Shown here: positions 1 through 7,277 of the stretch, one piece after another
Position numbering within the stretch: the first letter of the stretch is position 1
Layout of the letters: each line of letters opens with the position of its first letter
Assembly (NCBI GenBank): GCA_017379255.1
Contig: JAFNWZ010000141.1
Coordinates: forward strand, 1 to 9,739
From: Akkermansia sp.
Lineage (GTDB): Bacteria > Verrucomicrobiota > Verrucomicrobiia > Verrucomicrobiales > Akkermansiaceae
Reading direction: 5' to 3'
DNA length: 9,739 nucleotides
The notes under the pieces: model-generated
The model's database searches: none
What the model was told of the DNA's origin: nothing
The model's input: the letters and a program-made list of their open reading frames with translations, nothing else
Position numbers and translations under genes: made by a program

Positions 1-150
1 GACGCAACCTTTCTGTCACCCGTTATCACGGGCTCCGATTCTTTTTTGAAATAACCGGGGGCTGCGCTCGCTAACGCGAGCTTACCCCCGGCTACCATCT
101 TACGCCCACTACCGTGGGCTACGAATTCCGCTCGCTTTGCTCGCCGATAA
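1..150. repeat. Cluster of short GC-rich palindromes (intergenic)
   Basis: No gene is visible here. Three perfect short inverted repeats, each with a four-base loop, follow one another: CCCGT/ACGGG at 19-32 (loop TATC), GCTCGC/GCGAGC at 66-81 (loop TAAC), and GCCCAC/GTGGGC at 104-119 (loop TACC). The middle one is enclosed by a second pair, CCGGGGG at 55-61 and CCCCCGG at 85-91. After the third comes a degenerate stretch with the direct repeat GCTCGC at 130-144. The similar loops (TAnC) and the GGCT following several right arms suggest diverged copies of one unit. This looks like an intergenic dispersed-repeat family, or the 3' end of an upstream transcription unit; copies elsewhere in the genome cannot be seen from here. 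The middle element lacks a T-tract, so a simple intrinsic terminator is not favoured. Confidence 0.6.
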
Positions 151-185
151 ATTACAATTAACCCCGTCATTCTGGAAGCCTTTGC

Positions 186-214
186 TTGAAAATCCGGGTT
201 CTCATTGTTATCAT
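186..214 (+). promoter_or_regulatory. Predicted promoter of the gene at 245
   Basis: A -35-like TTGAAA (186-191) is followed after exactly 17 bases by TATCAT (209-214), with TG at 206-207 giving an extended -10 (TGTTATCAT). Transcription would begin near 221, leaving a leader of about 24 bases before the ATG at 245. The -10 is identical to that predicted for the aguB operon (7169-7174), including the TGn extension, which strengthens both calls. Confidence 0.55.
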
Positions 215-244
215 GATGCAGCTTGTAAGCGCGGTAGTTATAGA

Positions 245-1213
245 ATGATGAATATCCACATCGACAAAACGGGCGATTTCGGCTTTGTGACGACAAAGGA
301 GGCGTTCCATGGGCGCATTCTGGGCAGAAATCGGCGGGAGATTGCCACCATTGAGTACGATAACAGTACTCTGCGGGCGAAACTTCTCATCACGATGGGC
401 GAGGATAGCATCAGTCTCAGTTCCCATGGTAAGTATCTGACGGGCACTGCAGGTGATTTTCTTATCAACGGAACAAAATACGGGCGGTATAATCACACGA
501 ACCTGCACAGCCTTGAAATGAGCACTTGTGCCGGGGAGATGATTCTGCAAGTCGCAGAGGATGATGCGGACCGTCGCTTCCTGTGGGCATACCGGCAGGG
601 GGAATCCCGGGGAAATGCAAAAGCTTATTCCAGCAGCAAGTACGCGCTGCTGCTCGGCCGCGATTACGCGCTGGCTTCTGTTCTGCGGCCGATGGATAAG
701 CCGTTTTGCTTTGCGCCCAACATGTCATTCGAGCTGTTGAATGATGCGGATGAGGACGTGTTTTACCAGCGCAGTAAGGAAGAACAGCTGTGCATCCTGG
801 TTTGCAGCTGCTGGTGGTTGTGCGATCGGCTGCATCATGCCAAAAGCGGCGTAGACCCCGTTGCGGAAAATTGGCGGCATCTATCAGTGCCATCGACGCT
901 CTGTATCGGGAATCGCCTTACATTCCTGCCGGAATTCCTCGAGCCCCGCAATCCCAGGGTTGAGTTCCTGTCCACACAGCCCGTTTTTATGTGGCTCTGG
1001 TTGGTGGTGGCACTGGTGCTGGGGCTTGTCATTCTCCCTGTCTGCCAGGGGGGCTTTACTTCTGATGCTGTCGCCTTTGTCATTTATTCGACCATCATTC
1101 CGGCCAGTTGGATTGAGTTCTGCCGCTTCTGGAACAAGCGGGCAAAACAACGTCTGAAACACCTGGAGGAACAACTTAATGCCCGGGAAACCGAGCCTTC
1201 CTTTAACCGTTGA
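245..1213 (+). CDS. Hypothetical protein with two C-terminal membrane segments
   Basis: I do not recognise this 322-residue protein. Residues 1 to about 190 are rich in short alternating polar and hydrophobic stretches, probably beta structure, with no catalytic motif that I can name. A Cys/Trp-rich stretch follows around residues 181-194 (LVCSCWWLCD). Two hydrophobic segments at about 247-267 and 274-293 look like membrane helices joined by a short loop, and a charged tail of about 30 residues with heptad-like Lys/Glu/Leu spacing ends the protein. No signal peptide is seen. The frame is open upstream to a TTG at 137, but that codon lies in the palindrome cluster and upstream of the predicted promoter at 186-214, so ATG 245 (or the adjacent ATG 248) is chosen. 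No Shine-Dalgarno is visible. By eye the gene is less GC-biased at third positions than its neighbours, which may mark it as accessory. It converges on hrpA. Confidence 0.65.
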   Translation: MMNIHIDKTGDFGFVTTKEAFHGRILGRNRREIATIEYDNSTLRAKLLITMGEDSISLSSHGKYLTGTAGDFLINGTKYGRYNHTNLHSLEMSTCAGEMILQVAEDDADRRFLWAYRQGESRGNAKAYSSSKYALLLGRDYALASVLRPMDKPFCFAPNMSFELLNDADEDVFYQRSKEEQLCILVCSCWWLCDRLHHAKSGVDPVAENWRHLSVPSTLCIGNRLTFLPEFLEPRNPRVEFLSTQPVFMWLWLVVALVLGLVILPVCQGGFTSDAVAFVIYSTIIPASWIEFCRFWNKRAKQRLKHLEEQLNARETEPSFNR

Positions 1214-1232
1214 AATAAAGTTGGTTGGCTCG

Positions 1233-1275
1233 TTTTGTGAAAAAAGCAAGATTCAATCTTGTTTTTTACACAAAA
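1233..1275. terminator. Bidirectional terminator between convergent genes
   Basis: A long imperfect palindrome: the left arm TTTTGTG, six A, G, CAAGA (1233-1251) pairs across the loop TTCAA (1252-1256) with TCTTG, six T, A, CACAAAA (1257-1275). It has one G-T pair (1246/1262) and one A-A mismatch (1240/1268). The A-run on the left and T-run on the right supply a U-tract after a stem on either strand, as expected for a terminator shared by the plus-strand gene ending at 1213 and the minus-strand gene ending at 1289. A second weak AT-only hairpin (1273-1278 with 1285-1290) overlaps the hrpA stop codon. Confidence 0.75.
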
Positions 1276-1288
1276 TAATTCAAGTTAT

Positions 1289-4200
1289 TTACAGCAAAAC
1301 GGAAACGGCTTCCAGTTTCTTGGCAGAGGCGCGGCCTTTGGCGGCGAGTGCCGGGGCAAAGAGGGAGAGGCGGAATTCGGCAACCATGAACCCGTAGGCC
1401 AGCCAGGCGGGGGAGTCGGCGTGGCGGTCGTATTCGGCAAAGAAGCGGGATGCCACGGCGGCGTTGAGGGTGGCGATGCGCTCCAGTTCCTTGGCGGCGG
1501 GTTGCTGGGCAATGCGTTTGATGCGTTCCTGCAAGCCTCGGAGGAAGCGGGAATAATCAGTCAGCTGGGCGGGTTCTGCGGCAGAGAGGAACCATGGGCG
1601 GGTGAGCCACTGCCACTCTCGCTGAACGTCCTCGGCAATCTGCGCGCCGAAGCGGTCGCGCCCGGCGGTGAGGCAGTACTGGCGCACGGCGGCATCGGTG
1701 GCGGCCAGTTGCTCCCAGAGCTTGCCGAGCGGGCCGGCGATGCGGTCGTATACCGTTTCGCGCATGCGCAGGCAGGCGGCATCGAATTCCGCTGCTGTGC
1801 GGGGCAGCGGTGCCGCCAGCGCGGCATCCATGGCGGCGTAGACAGTATCGTGCAGGTTGTTTTTCGGCTGCTGGCCCACGGTGGTGAGCGCCAGCCTGGC
1901 CTCCATGCTCCTGATGGGGAGCTTCTTGCGGATGGAGTTGAGGAAATCGCCGTGTCTGATGAGGGCGAGGCGGCGCACGGCGCGTCGGTGGTGCAGGGCG
2001 GCTTCCTCTGCGCTGGGGAATACATGCAGTTTCACCTGGTCCCCATCCTCGCGCAGGGCGGGGTAGCCGGTGCCATTGCCCACTTCCACCGTGGCGGGCA
2101 GGTCGCCGCAGTCCCAGCGGGTCATGGGGGTGGCGGAGAAGGAACGGGCGGCTTTTTTCGCAAAGCGTTTTTCCTGGTACTGCGCCAGTTTCTCGCGCAG
2201 GATGTCGGCATGCGTGCCGAGGGCGAGCTCATTGCCCTTGTCATCGCTCACCCAGATTTTGGTGATGAATTCCGGCGGCAGTTTGCCCATATCCACCTGG
2301 GAGGCATTGCAGAACTTGTTGCTGCGGCGCATGGCGAATTCGGCAATGGCCTGCGGGAGCGGGCGGTCGGGCTCGCGGTCGAACCAGTCCTCTGCAAAGT
2401 CATCTGCTGCGGAGCTGATGGGCATGAGGAACATGCGCACATCCTTGGGCAGGGTGCGCAGCAGGATTTCTGCCCGGTCTGCCAGGTGGGCGGGCACGCC
2501 CCACTGGGGCAGCCAGTCCGGGAAATCTGCCAGCTGGTCAATGTGGACACCGAGGGTCACGCCGTCGTCTGCCTCGCCGGGGGCGTGGTGGTAGTACACC
2601 TCGTATTTCTGCCCGGCGTGTTCGAGTTCATCCGGGTAGAGGTCGGCGCGCACCTCATCCTCGCCGGGGTAGACGCAGTCTTCGTAGGGCACGCAGAGGA
2701 GCTTCGGCTGGCGCTGCTCCATCTTGTCGCGCCAGCGGCGGAGCGCCTGCTCGGAGCAGATGTCTGCCGGAATCACGGAATCAAAGAAGCGGAACACCCC
2801 TTCGCTGCACCAGATGAGGTCGCGGCGGCGGAGTTTCGATTCCACCAGGCGCACGCGTTCGCGCATGTCGGCCAGGTGTTTCAGGTAGGGCGCGGGGGAT
2901 TTCATTTCACCGGCCATGATTCCGTCGCGAATCATGATTTCGCGGGCGGCGGCGGGGTTGTAACGGGCGTAGCTCACGCGGCGGCCATCGATGATGGTGA
3001 GCCCGCCACAGGTCACGCGTTCCCTGGCGTGCACCTGGCCGCTGGCTTTATCCCAGGTGGCATCGTAGGCATGGTGGGCGCAGAGCTGCGGCGCAACCTG
3101 CTCCACCCACACCGGGTCGAGCATCGCGGCGCGGCGCATATAGAGGCGGGTGGTTTCCACCAGCTCGGCGCCCATGAGCCATTCTGCGCGCTTCTTGCGC
3201 TTGAAGAGCCCGGAACCCGGGAAAATCGAGAAATCGCGCCCGCCTGCGCCGCGGTATACCTTGTCCTCCGGCCTCCAGAAACCGATTTGCAGCGGCGCAC
3301 CGGCCAGCAGGGCGCGGTGAATCATCTCGGGCGTGGCCTGCTTTGCTTCCTCCGGCAGGGCGGGAATGCGCCAGCGCATGGTGTCCTGCAGGGCAGAGCC
3401 CAAATCCTGCACCAGGTTGTGCCATTCGACCATGCGCAGGAAATTGACATAGTTTTTCGTGCACCATTTGCGGAGCTGGTTGCGGCGCAGGCTGCTGCGT
3501 TCCTTGAATTCGAGCGTGGCGCGCCAGAGGGTGAGCATGGAGAGGAAGTCGCTGTCCTCGTTTTTCCACTGGGCATGCGCCTGGTCGGCCTGGGTGGCAA
3601 AGTCGGCCGGACGCTCGCGCGGGTCCATGATGCTGAGCCCGGCCACAATGACCAGCACCTCGGCCAGCGCTTTTTCGTGCTCGGCTTCCAGCAGCATGCG
3701 GCCCAGCCGCGGGTCGAGCGGCAGGCGTGCCAGGCTGCGCCCGGTCTGGGTGAGGTGCTTCTGGCGGTCAATGGCGCCGATTTCGCGCAGGGTCTTGTAG
3801 CCTTCATTCACCAGGCGCGGGCTGGGCGGGTCCGGCAGCGGGAATTCGCCCAGCGGCGGCAGTTTCAGATCGGCCATGCGCAGGATGACTCCTGCCAGGG
3901 CACTGCGCTTGATTTCCGGGTCGGTAAAGGCATCGCGGTTCCCGAAATCGGTCTCGGAGTACAGGCGGATGCACACGCCCTCGGTCACGCGGCCGCAGCG
4001 GCCGGCGCGCTGGCGGGCGCTGGCCTGGGAGATGGGCTCTATCTGCAGCCGCTGAATCTGCCGCCCCGGCAGGTAGCGCGAGATGCGGGCCAGCCCGCTG
4101 TCGATGACATAGATGATGCCGGGGATGGTGAGGGAGGTTTCGGCGACGTTGGTGGCGAGCACGATGCGGCGGCGGCCCTTTGCCGGGTGGAAGATGCGCT

Positions 4201-4996
4201 GCTGCTCGCCCAGCCCCAGGCGGGCAAAGAGGGGGAGGATGTCGGTATGCGGCAGATCCATGCGCTCCAGCTCGGCGGCGCAGTCGCGGATTTCGCGCTC
4301 GCCCGGCAGGAAGACCAGCACATCGCCCCGGGCATCGTACTCCGAAAGCCACTGCACGGCGCGGCACACATGGTCGGGCAGTTCTTCCTCGCTGTGGCGC
4401 GGGGGCATGTAGTGCATGTCCACGTGGTAGGTGCGGCCTTCCACGTTGATGACGGGAGCTCCGCCGAAGAATTCGGAGAATGCCCCGGCATCCATGGTGG
4501 CGGAGGAGATGATGAGCTTGAGCTCCGGCCGCCGCGCCAGCAGGAGCTTCATGTAGCCGAGCAGGAAGTCGATGTTGAGGCTGCGCTCGTGTGCTTCGTC
4601 CAGAATGATGGTGTGGTACTGCCGCAAATCCCGGTCGTCCTGGGTCTCGGCCAGCAGAATACCATCGGTCATGAGTTTCAGCCTCGTGTCTGCCCCGGTG
4701 CGGTCATCGAAGCGCACCTGGTAGCCCACGTAGCCGCCCAGTTCGCAGCCCACTTCCTCTGCAATGCGGCGCGCTACTGCCACAGCGGCCAGCCTGCGCG
4801 GCTGGGTGCAGCCCAGTTTGCCGCGGCGCCTGCCTGCCACCTCCAGCGCAATCTTGGGCAGCTGGGTGGTCTTGCCGGAGCCGGTCTCACCCACGACCAC
4901 GATGACCTGGTGCTGGCGCAGAGCGGCGGCAATCTCGTCGCGGTGGCGGGAAATGGGTAAATCCGGGTAGCGGAAGCGTGTGGGCTGTTCGTTCAT
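1289..4996 (-). CDS. hrpA: ATP-dependent RNA helicase HrpA (DEAH box)
   Basis: A 1235-residue superfamily 2 DEAH-box helicase, an ATP-driven cytoplasmic enzyme acting on RNA or ribonucleoprotein; the E. coli family member has been linked to rescue of stalled or collided ribosomes. Helicase motifs appear in order: Walker A GETGSGKT (36-43), TQPRR (64-68), DEAH (133-136), SAT (165-167), a motif V-like ATNVAETSLTIPG (281-293) and motif VI QRAGRCGR (329-336). RecA-like domain 1 spans roughly 15-180 and domain 2 roughly 190-360, followed by a helical region and the long C-terminal part with an OB fold that separates HrpA from the shorter HrpB. It is slightly shorter than E. coli HrpA (about 1300), mainly because the helicase core starts within 15 residues of the N-terminus; the C-terminus seems complete. 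It is the last gene of the operon, starting 3 bases after the oxidoreductase stop. No Shine-Dalgarno is visible, so translation may depend on coupling. Confidence 0.95.
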   Translation of the reverse strand: MNEQPTRFRYPDLPISRHRDEIAAALRQHQVIVVVGETGSGKTTQLPKIALEVAGRRRGKLGCTQPRRLAAVAVARRIAEEVGCELGGYVGYQVRFDDRTGADTRLKLMTDGILLAETQDDRDLRQYHTIILDEAHERSLNIDFLLGYMKLLLARRPELKLIISSATMDAGAFSEFFGGAPVINVEGRTYHVDMHYMPPRHSEEELPDHVCRAVQWLSEYDARGDVLVFLPGEREIRDCAAELERMDLPHTDILPLFARLGLGEQQRIFHPAKGRRRIVLATNVAETSLTIPGIIYVIDSGLARISRYLPGRQIQRLQIEPISQASARQRAGRCGRVTEGVCIRLYSETDFGNRDAFTDPEIKRSALAGVILRMADLKLPPLGEFPLPDPPSPRLVNEGYKTLREIGAIDRQKHLTQTGRSLARLPLDPRLGRMLLEAEHEKALAEVLVIVAGLSIMDPRERPADFATQADQAHAQWKNEDSDFLSMLTLWRATLEFKERSSLRRNQLRKWCTKNYVNFLRMVEWHNLVQDLGSALQDTMRWRIPALPEEAKQATPEMIHRALLAGAPLQIGFWRPEDKVYRGAGGRDFSIFPGSGLFKRKKRAEWLMGAELVETTRLYMRRAAMLDPVWVEQVAPQLCAHHAYDATWDKASGQVHARERVTCGGLTIIDGRRVSYARYNPAAAREIMIRDGIMAGEMKSPAPYLKHLADMRERVRLVESKLRRRDLIWCSEGVFRFFDSVIPADICSEQALRRWRDKMEQRQPKLLCVPYEDCVYPGEDEVRADLYPDELEHAGQKYEVYYHHAPGEADDGVTLGVHIDQLADFPDWLPQWGVPAHLADRAEILLRTLPKDVRMFLMPISSAADDFAEDWFDREPDRPLPQAIAEFAMRRSNKFCNASQVDMGKLPPEFITKIWVSDDKGNELALGTHADILREKLAQYQEKRFAKKAARSFSATPMTRWDCGDLPATVEVGNGTGYPALREDGDQVKLHVFPSAEEAALHHRRAVRRLALIRHGDFLNSIRKKLPIRSMEARLALTTVGQQPKNNLHDTVYAAMDAALAAPLPRTAAEFDAACLRMRETVYDRIAGPLGKLWEQLAATDAAVRQYCLTAGRDRFGAQIAEDVQREWQWLTRPWFLSAAEPAQLTDYSRFLRGLQERIKRIAQQPAAKELERIATLNAAVASRFFAEYDRHADSPAWLAYGFMVAEFRLSLFAPALAAKGRASAKKLEAVSVLL

Positions 4997-4999
4997 GAA

Positions 5000-6304
5000 T
5001 CAGAATTGCTGCACAGCACCACCGGCCAGCCGCGATTGCTCGGCAAGGAACACCATGCGGTGGCCCACGATGCTGGCTTCGAGCGTGGGGCAGCCGGGGG
5101 AGGTGGGCTCGCCGCGCAGCAGGGCAATGAAATCGAGCACGATGCTGCGGTCGCCGCCGCCGTGGGCATCTCCCTGCTGGAAGTCAGACATATCAAGCGT
5201 GCGCTCTGTGTAGCCACCGGGTGCGGCGGGGTCTATCTGGCGCACATGGAAACGCTCCCGCTCAAAGTCGCCGTATACCTCGCCCCGGGTTCCGGTGATG
5301 TGAACCATGCGGCGGGGTGTGCTGGCGCCGCCGTTCATGGTGAAGGTGCCGGTGGCGCCGTTGCGGAAGTTGATGAGCACGGACTGGTGGTCCACGATGT
5401 TGATGTTGCAGCGGTAGACGCAGCGGCTGAAGGGGTTTTCCGGCTGGCGGAGGATTTGTTCCTTCTCCGCATCGTCAGCCGGGGAGCAGTTGGTGTCGTG
5501 CCACACGTTGTTGGCCCAGCGCATGGGGTGCTCAATATAGAGCCGGCGGGCAGAATAGGGGCAGTCCCGCTCCAGAGGGCAGTTGTTCAGGCAATGCGTG
5601 CCTGCGCCTTCCGGGGCTTTTTCTTCCTTGAACTGCAGCACGCTGCCCACGCTGGAGATGGTGGCGGGTTCGTTATCTCCCATGAGCCAGGACATGATGT
5701 CTAAATCATGGCTGCATTTGGAAAGCAGCATGCCGGAACCGCAGATTTCCTCCCGCGCATATTTGCCGCGTACAAAGGAAATGGATTCGTGCTGGTAGCC
5801 CACCTGGTTCACCATGTGAATGTTGATGACTTCTCCAATGGTGCCCAGTGCGATGACGCGGCGCAGGGAGCGGTAGAAGGGTGTGTAGCGCAGCACATGG
5901 CACACCATGACCTTGCGCCCGGTTTCGCGCGCGCAGTCGATGATGAGCTGGCCTTCCTCATCGTTCAGAGCATAGGGCTTTTCGAGCAGCAAATCATAAC
6001 CATGCCGCAGCAGGGGCAGGGAGGTCTGCACATGCAGGCGGTCCATGGTGCAATTGATGGCTGCATCGGCAAAGCGGGGGATGCTGACAAGTTCCTCCAC
6101 GCTGCTGAAACAGTGCTCTTCCGGCAGGTCGAACATGAGCTGCGCCTGCCGGACCCGCTCCGGGTTTACATCCACCACGCCCACGATGCTCAGCAGCTCC
6201 GGGTTGGTGAGCGCCACGCTGGCATAGATGGAGGCGCGGCCTCCCATGCCCACGATGACGACACGGAGGGGCTGCTGTTTCGGTTCCTGTGCGGCGGTGC
6301 TCAT
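5000..6304 (-). CDS. Gfo/Idh/MocA family oxidoreductase with Cys-rich insert
   Basis: A 434-residue NAD(P)-dependent dehydrogenase of the Gfo/Idh/MocA family. The N-terminal Rossmann fold begins with the dinucleotide-binding glycine motif VGMGGRA (18-24), followed by the acidic residue of VVDVNPE (43-49). The family EKP motif is at 108-110, with its lysine normally near the cofactor and substrate. The second conserved block SKCSHDLD (195-202) supplies the Lys and the His-Asp pair usual for the catalytic region of the C-terminal alpha/beta domain. Between about 236 and 300 lies an insert with Cys at 238, 242, 248, 273, 295 and 299; the CPYSA stretch (248-252) resembles a subgroup of the family that I recall, but its role is unknown to me. 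The substrate is probably a sugar, inositol or related polyol, which cannot be decided here. ATG 6304 lies 3 bases after the aguB stop and hrpA begins 3 bases beyond this stop, so it is the middle gene of the operon. Confidence 0.9.
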   Translation of the reverse strand: MSTAAQEPKQQPLRVVIVGMGGRASIYASVALTNPELLSIVGVVDVNPERVRQAQLMFDLPEEHCFSSVEELVSIPRFADAAINCTMDRLHVQTSLPLLRHGYDLLLEKPYALNDEEGQLIIDCARETGRKVMVCHVLRYTPFYRSLRRVIALGTIGEVINIHMVNQVGYQHESISFVRGKYAREEICGSGMLLSKCSHDLDIMSWLMGDNEPATISSVGSVLQFKEEKAPEGAGTHCLNNCPLERDCPYSARRLYIEHPMRWANNVWHDTNCSPADDAEKEQILRQPENPFSRCVYRCNINIVDHQSVLINFRNGATGTFTMNGGASTPRRMVHITGTRGEVYGDFERERFHVRQIDPAAPGGYTERTLDMSDFQQGDAHGGGDRSIVLDFIALLRGEPTSPGCPTLEASIVGHRMVFLAEQSRLAGGAVQQF

Positions 6305-6307
6305 GCG

Positions 6308-7162
6308 TTATTTACCCCAGCGGCGGGTGATGCCGCTGTAGGAATCGATGCGGCGGTCGCGGAAGAAGGGCCAGATGCGGCGGTGCGCTTCAAGGGCTGC
6401 CAAGTCAACATCGGCGTAGAGGATGGTGCGTTCCTGCACCGGGGCTTTGGCCACAATCTGGCCGCAGTAGTCGGCCACGAAACTCTGCCCCCAGAAGGTG
6501 GTTTCGCCCTCCACCCCGCAGCGGTTCACGGCGCACACATAGCAGCCGTTGGCCACGGCGTGGCCGCGCTGCACGGTTTCCCAGGCGCAGTGCTGGGCGG
6601 TGTAGAGTTCTTCCTCTCCGGGAATCCAGCCGATAGCGGTGGGGTAGAACAGAATCTCGGCCCCCTCCATGGCGGTGAGACGGGCTGCTTCCGGATACCA
6701 CTGGTCCCAGCAGATGAGCACGCCGATGCGCCCGAAGCGGGTCTCAAAGCACTTGTAGCCCAGGTCACCGGGGGTGAAGTAGAATTTTTCCTCGAATCCC
6801 GGGTCCTGCGGGATGTGCATCTTGCGGTACATGCCCAGGAAGGCACCGTCGGCATCGATGACCCAGGCGGTGTTGTGGTAGAGCCCGGTGGCGCGTTTCT
6901 CGAACCCGGCAGCCACAATGACAACGCCCAGTTCCTTGGCGAGGGCGCAGAGCTCATCCGTCCAGGCACCGGGGATGGGGTCGGCGGTGTTGAAGAGTTC
7001 GCAGTCCTGCGTGCGGCAGAAGTATAGCGTGGTGCACATTTCCTGCGTGCAGACAATCTGTGCGCCGCCGGCAGCGGCTTCGCGAATGGCCTGCATCTGG
7101 CGTTTCTTGTTCTCGGCGGGGTCGGCTACGGCCTCCTGCTGAATCAGGGCAATCCTCGGCAT
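6308..7162 (-). CDS. aguB: N-carbamoylputrescine amidase (nitrilase family)
   Basis: A 284-residue carbon-nitrogen hydrolase, most likely N-carbamoylputrescine amidase, which releases putrescine, CO2 and ammonia in the agmatine route of polyamine synthesis. The nitrilase Glu-Lys-Cys triad is E41 (CTQEM), K114 (YRKMHIPQDPG) and C151 (LICWDQWYPEAARL). The stretches KFYFTPGD (126-133) and VQRGHAVANGCYVCAVNR (197-214) fit this subgroup better than other nitrilases, and the length is normal for the family. The frame stays open upstream to 7390, but ATG 7162 (MPRIALIQQE) starts at the normal domain boundary and sits exactly where the upstream promoter would begin transcription, so the mRNA may be leaderless. 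It is the first gene of the aguB-oxidoreductase-hrpA operon. The usual partner, agmatine deiminase (aguA), is not in the window. A related omega-amidase or beta-ureidopropionase activity is the main alternative. Confidence 0.9.
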   Translation of the reverse strand: MPRIALIQQEAVADPAENKKRQMQAIREAAAGGAQIVCTQEMCTTLYFCRTQDCELFNTADPIPGAWTDELCALAKELGVVIVAAGFEKRATGLYHNTAWVIDADGAFLGMYRKMHIPQDPGFEEKFYFTPGDLGYKCFETRFGRIGVLICWDQWYPEAARLTAMEGAEILFYPTAIGWIPGEEELYTAQHCAWETVQRGHAVANGCYVCAVNRCGVEGETTFWGQSFVADYCGQIVAKAPVQERTILYADVDLAALEAHRRIWPFFRDRRIDSYSGITRRWGK

Positions 7163-7168
7163 GGCCGG

Positions 7169-7197
7169 ATGATACCACACATCCGCGCGCGTTGCAA
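7169..7197 (-). promoter_or_regulatory. Predicted promoter of the aguB operon
   Basis: Read on the minus strand: TTGCAA (7197-7192), 17 bases, TATCAT (7174-7169), with TG two bases upstream giving an extended -10, TGGTATCAT. Only six bases (7168-7163) separate the -10 from the A of the aguB ATG at 7162, so transcription would start on or beside the start codon. It should drive all three minus-strand genes. Confidence 0.65.
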
Positions 7198-7241
7198 GCC
7201 TGTGCCGCGCGCGAAAGTGCGGCATGGTGGTGTTTTTGCCC

Positions 7242-7270
7242 TTGCTTTTTGTGCAGGTGGGTGGTATGGT
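7242..7270 (+). promoter_or_regulatory. Predicted promoter of the cyclophilin gene
   Basis: TTGCTT (7242-7247), 17 bases, TATGGT (7265-7270), with TG at 7262-7263 making an extended -10 (TGGTATGGT). Seven bases separate it from the ATG at 7278, so the transcript is predicted to be leaderless or nearly so. It is back to back with the aguB promoter: the two -35 boxes are 44 bases apart (7198-7241), and a TGCCGC/GCGGCA inverted repeat (7203-7224) lies between them. Confidence 0.6.
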
Positions 7271-7277
7271 GCGGCGC

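Noticed and set aside
1..150. CRISPR array or tRNA gene in the palindrome region
   Set aside because: There are no regularly spaced identical repeats and no cloverleaf; the stems are short and differ in sequence.
137..244. TTG 137 as the start of the first gene
   Set aside because: It lies in the palindrome cluster and upstream of a good promoter. The added 36 residues look like translated non-coding sequence.
1259..4960. Plus-strand open frame of 1233 codons opposite hrpA as a real gene
   Set aside because: The minus strand encodes a complete HrpA with all helicase motifs. The antisense product is low-complexity Gly/Ala/His/Val-rich, and its openness follows from absence of TTA, CTA and TCA codons in hrpA.
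5006..7027. Plus-strand open frames at 5006-5704 and 5708-7027
   Set aside because: They are the same codon-mirror artefact opposite the oxidoreductase and aguB, with no recognisable domain.
7224..7277. Cyclophilin starting at ATG 7224 or 7266
   Set aside because: Both codons are at or upstream of the predicted -10 (7265-7270), and the domain begins properly from ATG 7278.
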